The translations under genes and the position numbers were made by a program. The notes beneath the pieces are model-generated. The model saw only the letters and a list, made by a program, of their open reading frames with translations. It was not told the DNA's origin and searched no databases. Of a stretch of 64,000 nt of DNA, positions 62,561 to 64,000 are shown one piece after another. Source of the DNA: an uncultured Prevotellaceae bacterium (GTDB taxonomy: Bacteria; Bacteroidota; Bacteroidia; Bacteroidales; Bacteroidaceae); assembly GCA_902799905.1 (NCBI GenBank), contig CADCCB010000009.1:1-64000 (forward strand). The letters are read 5' to 3'. Position 1 is the stretch's first letter, and each line of letters opens with the position of its first letter.

Positions 62561-64000
62561 TAGAGATTCTTTAGAACCAGCAGGAGATGATCCCAAACCA
62601 TCTGTACGGTGGGTATGTGCAGTCGTTCGTCGGGTGTGTGGACAAAGCGCAGTGTGGGACCGAAGGAAATCATGTCGAGTTGCGGATAGCGCTCAGAAAA
62701 TAGTCCGCACTCCAGTCCGGCGTGTATGCCGCGAACGATGGGTTCCTTGCCGAATAGTTCCTTGTAGGCCTTCACCACGGTGTCGCGCAGACGGCTCTCG
62801 GCACGCATCTTCCAGGCGGGATAACCGTCGCTGCTGTGCGCCTCGGCACCTGCCAGTTGGAAGGTGGCCACGATGGTAGCACACATATTTTCGAGGTTCG
62901 ACATTACATTGGAACGCTGTGACGAGAGAATATTGATTTCGTTTTCCGTTGAATGGATGGCGGCAATGTTGCTCGAAGTCTCCACCAGCCCGTTCAGTTC
63001 GGGATCCTGGCAGATGGCATAGATGCCGTTGTCAACGGCCTGTAGCGCCCATACGAAGTTACAGGCCACCTGTGCCTCGATGACTGGTTCTGCCTCTGTC
63101 GATTCCATCATCCACTCCATCTGGGTGTCGGTGACGTGGAATTCGTCCTCTACCTGTGCAGCAAACACGTTCCAGTCGGCCTTCACGTTCTCTTTCACGT
63201 CGTGTGGTACTGCAATCACGAATTGTCCGTCGCGTGGGATGGCGTTATGCAGTTTGCCCGAATGGAATTGTGCCAGACGCACCCCCTCGTAGCGGTTCAT
63301 GGTCTGGAACAGGAATCGTCCCAGCAGTTTGATGGCATTGGCACGCTGCTTGTTGATGTCGTCGCCGGAATGTCCGCCTATGAGTCCCTTCAGTTGGGCG
63401 CGCAGGAAGAACGAACCTTCCGGTGCATACTCGCGGGTGAAGGTGAACTTGGCTTGTGTGTTACGGCCTCCGGCACACGAGACGAACATCTCGCCCTCGT
63501 CCTCTGAGTCGAGGTTGATAAGGTAGTCGCCCGTCATAAAGCCCGGTTTCATACCCTCGGCACCCGTCAGTCCCGTCTCCTCATCGCGTGTGAAAACGCA
63601 CTCCAGGGGACCATGCTCAATGTCGTTGGCTTCGAGGATGGCCAGTTCGATGGCGCAGCCTATGCCGTCGTCGGCACCCAGCGTGGTACCCTTGGCCGTC
63701 AGCCACTCGCCGTCGACATAGGTTTGGATGGCATCATTGTCAAAATCGAACTCTACGTCGACCAGTTTGTCGCACACCATGTCCATGTGGCTCTGCAGTA
63801 TCACTGTCTTGTGATTCTCATAGCCCTTGGTGGCCGGTTTGCGTATGAGCACATTGCCCGTCTCGTCAACTTTCGTCTCCAGGCCGTGGCTTTCACCCCA
63901 CTGGCGCAGGTACGCTATCATCTTCTCCTCGTGTTTGGAAGGACGCGGAATTTGGTTAATCTTTGCAAACTGCTCGAACACGGAGGCAGGTTTTAGGTCA
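62560..64000 (-). CDS. pepD: Aminoacyl-histidine dipeptidase, 5' end outside window
   Basis: At least 480 residues. The reading frame runs to the right edge (DLKPASVFEQFAKINQIPRP), so the real start lies a few codons beyond 64000; a GTG at 63981 is not the start. M20/M28-type dinuclear zinc peptidase: His in LQSHMDMVCDK, Asp in TLGADDGIGCA, Glu pair in TRDEETGLTGA, Asp in NLDSEDEGE. It cleaves dipeptides such as carnosine-type Xaa-His. Coupled to uvrA by the TAATG overlap. Confidence 0.95.
   Translation of the reverse strand, partial: DLKPASVFEQFAKINQIPRPSKHEEKMIAYLRQWGESHGLETKVDETGNVLIRKPATKGYENHKTVILQSHMDMVCDKLVDVEFDFDNDAIQTYVDGEWLTAKGTTLGADDGIGCAIELAILEANDIEHGPLECVFTRDEETGLTGAEGMKPGFMTGDYLINLDSEDEGEMFVSCAGGRNTQAKFTFTREYAPEGSFFLRAQLKGLIGGHSGDDINKQRANAIKLLGRFLFQTMNRYEGVRLAQFHSGKLHNAIPRDGQFVIAVPHDVKENVKADWNVFAAQVEDEFHVTDTQMEWMMESTEAEPVIEAQVACNFVWALQAVDNGIYAICQDPELNGLVETSSNIAAIHSTENEINILSSQRSNVMSNLENMCATIVATFQLAGAEAHSSDGYPAWKMRAESRLRDTVVKAYKELFGKEPIVRGIHAGLECGLFSERYPQLDMISFGPTLRFVHTPDERLHIPTVQMVWDHLLLVLKNL

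Overview
The window looks like chromosomal DNA of a Prevotella-like member of the Bacteroidales. Three things support this. Most genes have an upstream -7 box of the Bacteroidetes type TAnnTTTG with a -33 TTTG about 20 bases further up. Several families are typical of the phylum: the Rnf pump with an RseC partner, a long Rho with an inserted disordered segment, the fused Nfn-type reductase, a propeller/AraC regulator, and DUF4251, DUF4924 and DUF3784 proteins. Base composition is near even, with AT-rich accessory patches. No rRNA, tRNA or CRISPR array was found.

Layout. 1-3.6 kb is an accessory patch: the end of a phage-type amidase, a TIR/coiled-coil/WG-repeat protein whose TIR domain resembles SARM1, and two AT-rich genes (an unknown repeat-tailed protein and a secreted CAP protein). 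3.7-12.7 kb holds dapA behind tandem promoter-like repeats, a ruvC/ModF-like ABC cluster, a response regulator-histidine kinase, rho and htpG. 12.8-17.7 kb is one operon: LysE exporter, DUF4924, rfbD, a Rid-family protein and prfC. 17.8-23.4 kb is the rseC-rnfBCDGEA operon on the minus strand. 23.6-27.7 kb carries a ClC channel, fmt, a 37-codon ORF and rpe. 27.7-36.8 kb carries an ECF sigma factor, an SGNH hydrolase, a phosphopantetheinyl transferase, an RluA enzyme, an HD protein, menA, a secreted M6 protease and alanine dehydrogenase.

36.9-38.6 kb is a second accessory patch. It holds an IS3-family remnant with a frameshift heptamer, a small broken gene, and a non-coding block built around a perfect 42-base palindrome inside longer inverted repeats with its own promoter. 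38.6-47.9 kb is a mostly minus-strand housekeeping block: mnmE, DUF3784, nucleoside phosphorylase, PD40 protein, ttcA, DUF486, Nfn-like reductase, serS and ribE. 48.1-52.7 kb has a one-component propeller/AraC regulator and gdhA. 53.1-64 kb has fur-purA-hisS, a CE12-type esterase, a reversed-order rubrerythrin, a beta-helix lipoprotein, cdd, uvrA and a cut-off pepD.

The most unusual signals are: (1) the SARM1-like TIR protein with WG repeats; (2) the cruciform-forming intergenic block at 38.2-38.6 kb; (3) short palindromic or tandem elements inserted in frame into conserved genes (mnmE, the Nfn-like gene, uvrA), similar in principle to Rickettsia palindromic elements; (4) regulatory hairpins that overlap promoters or start codons (rho, rubrerythrin, the 57.9 kb lipoprotein).
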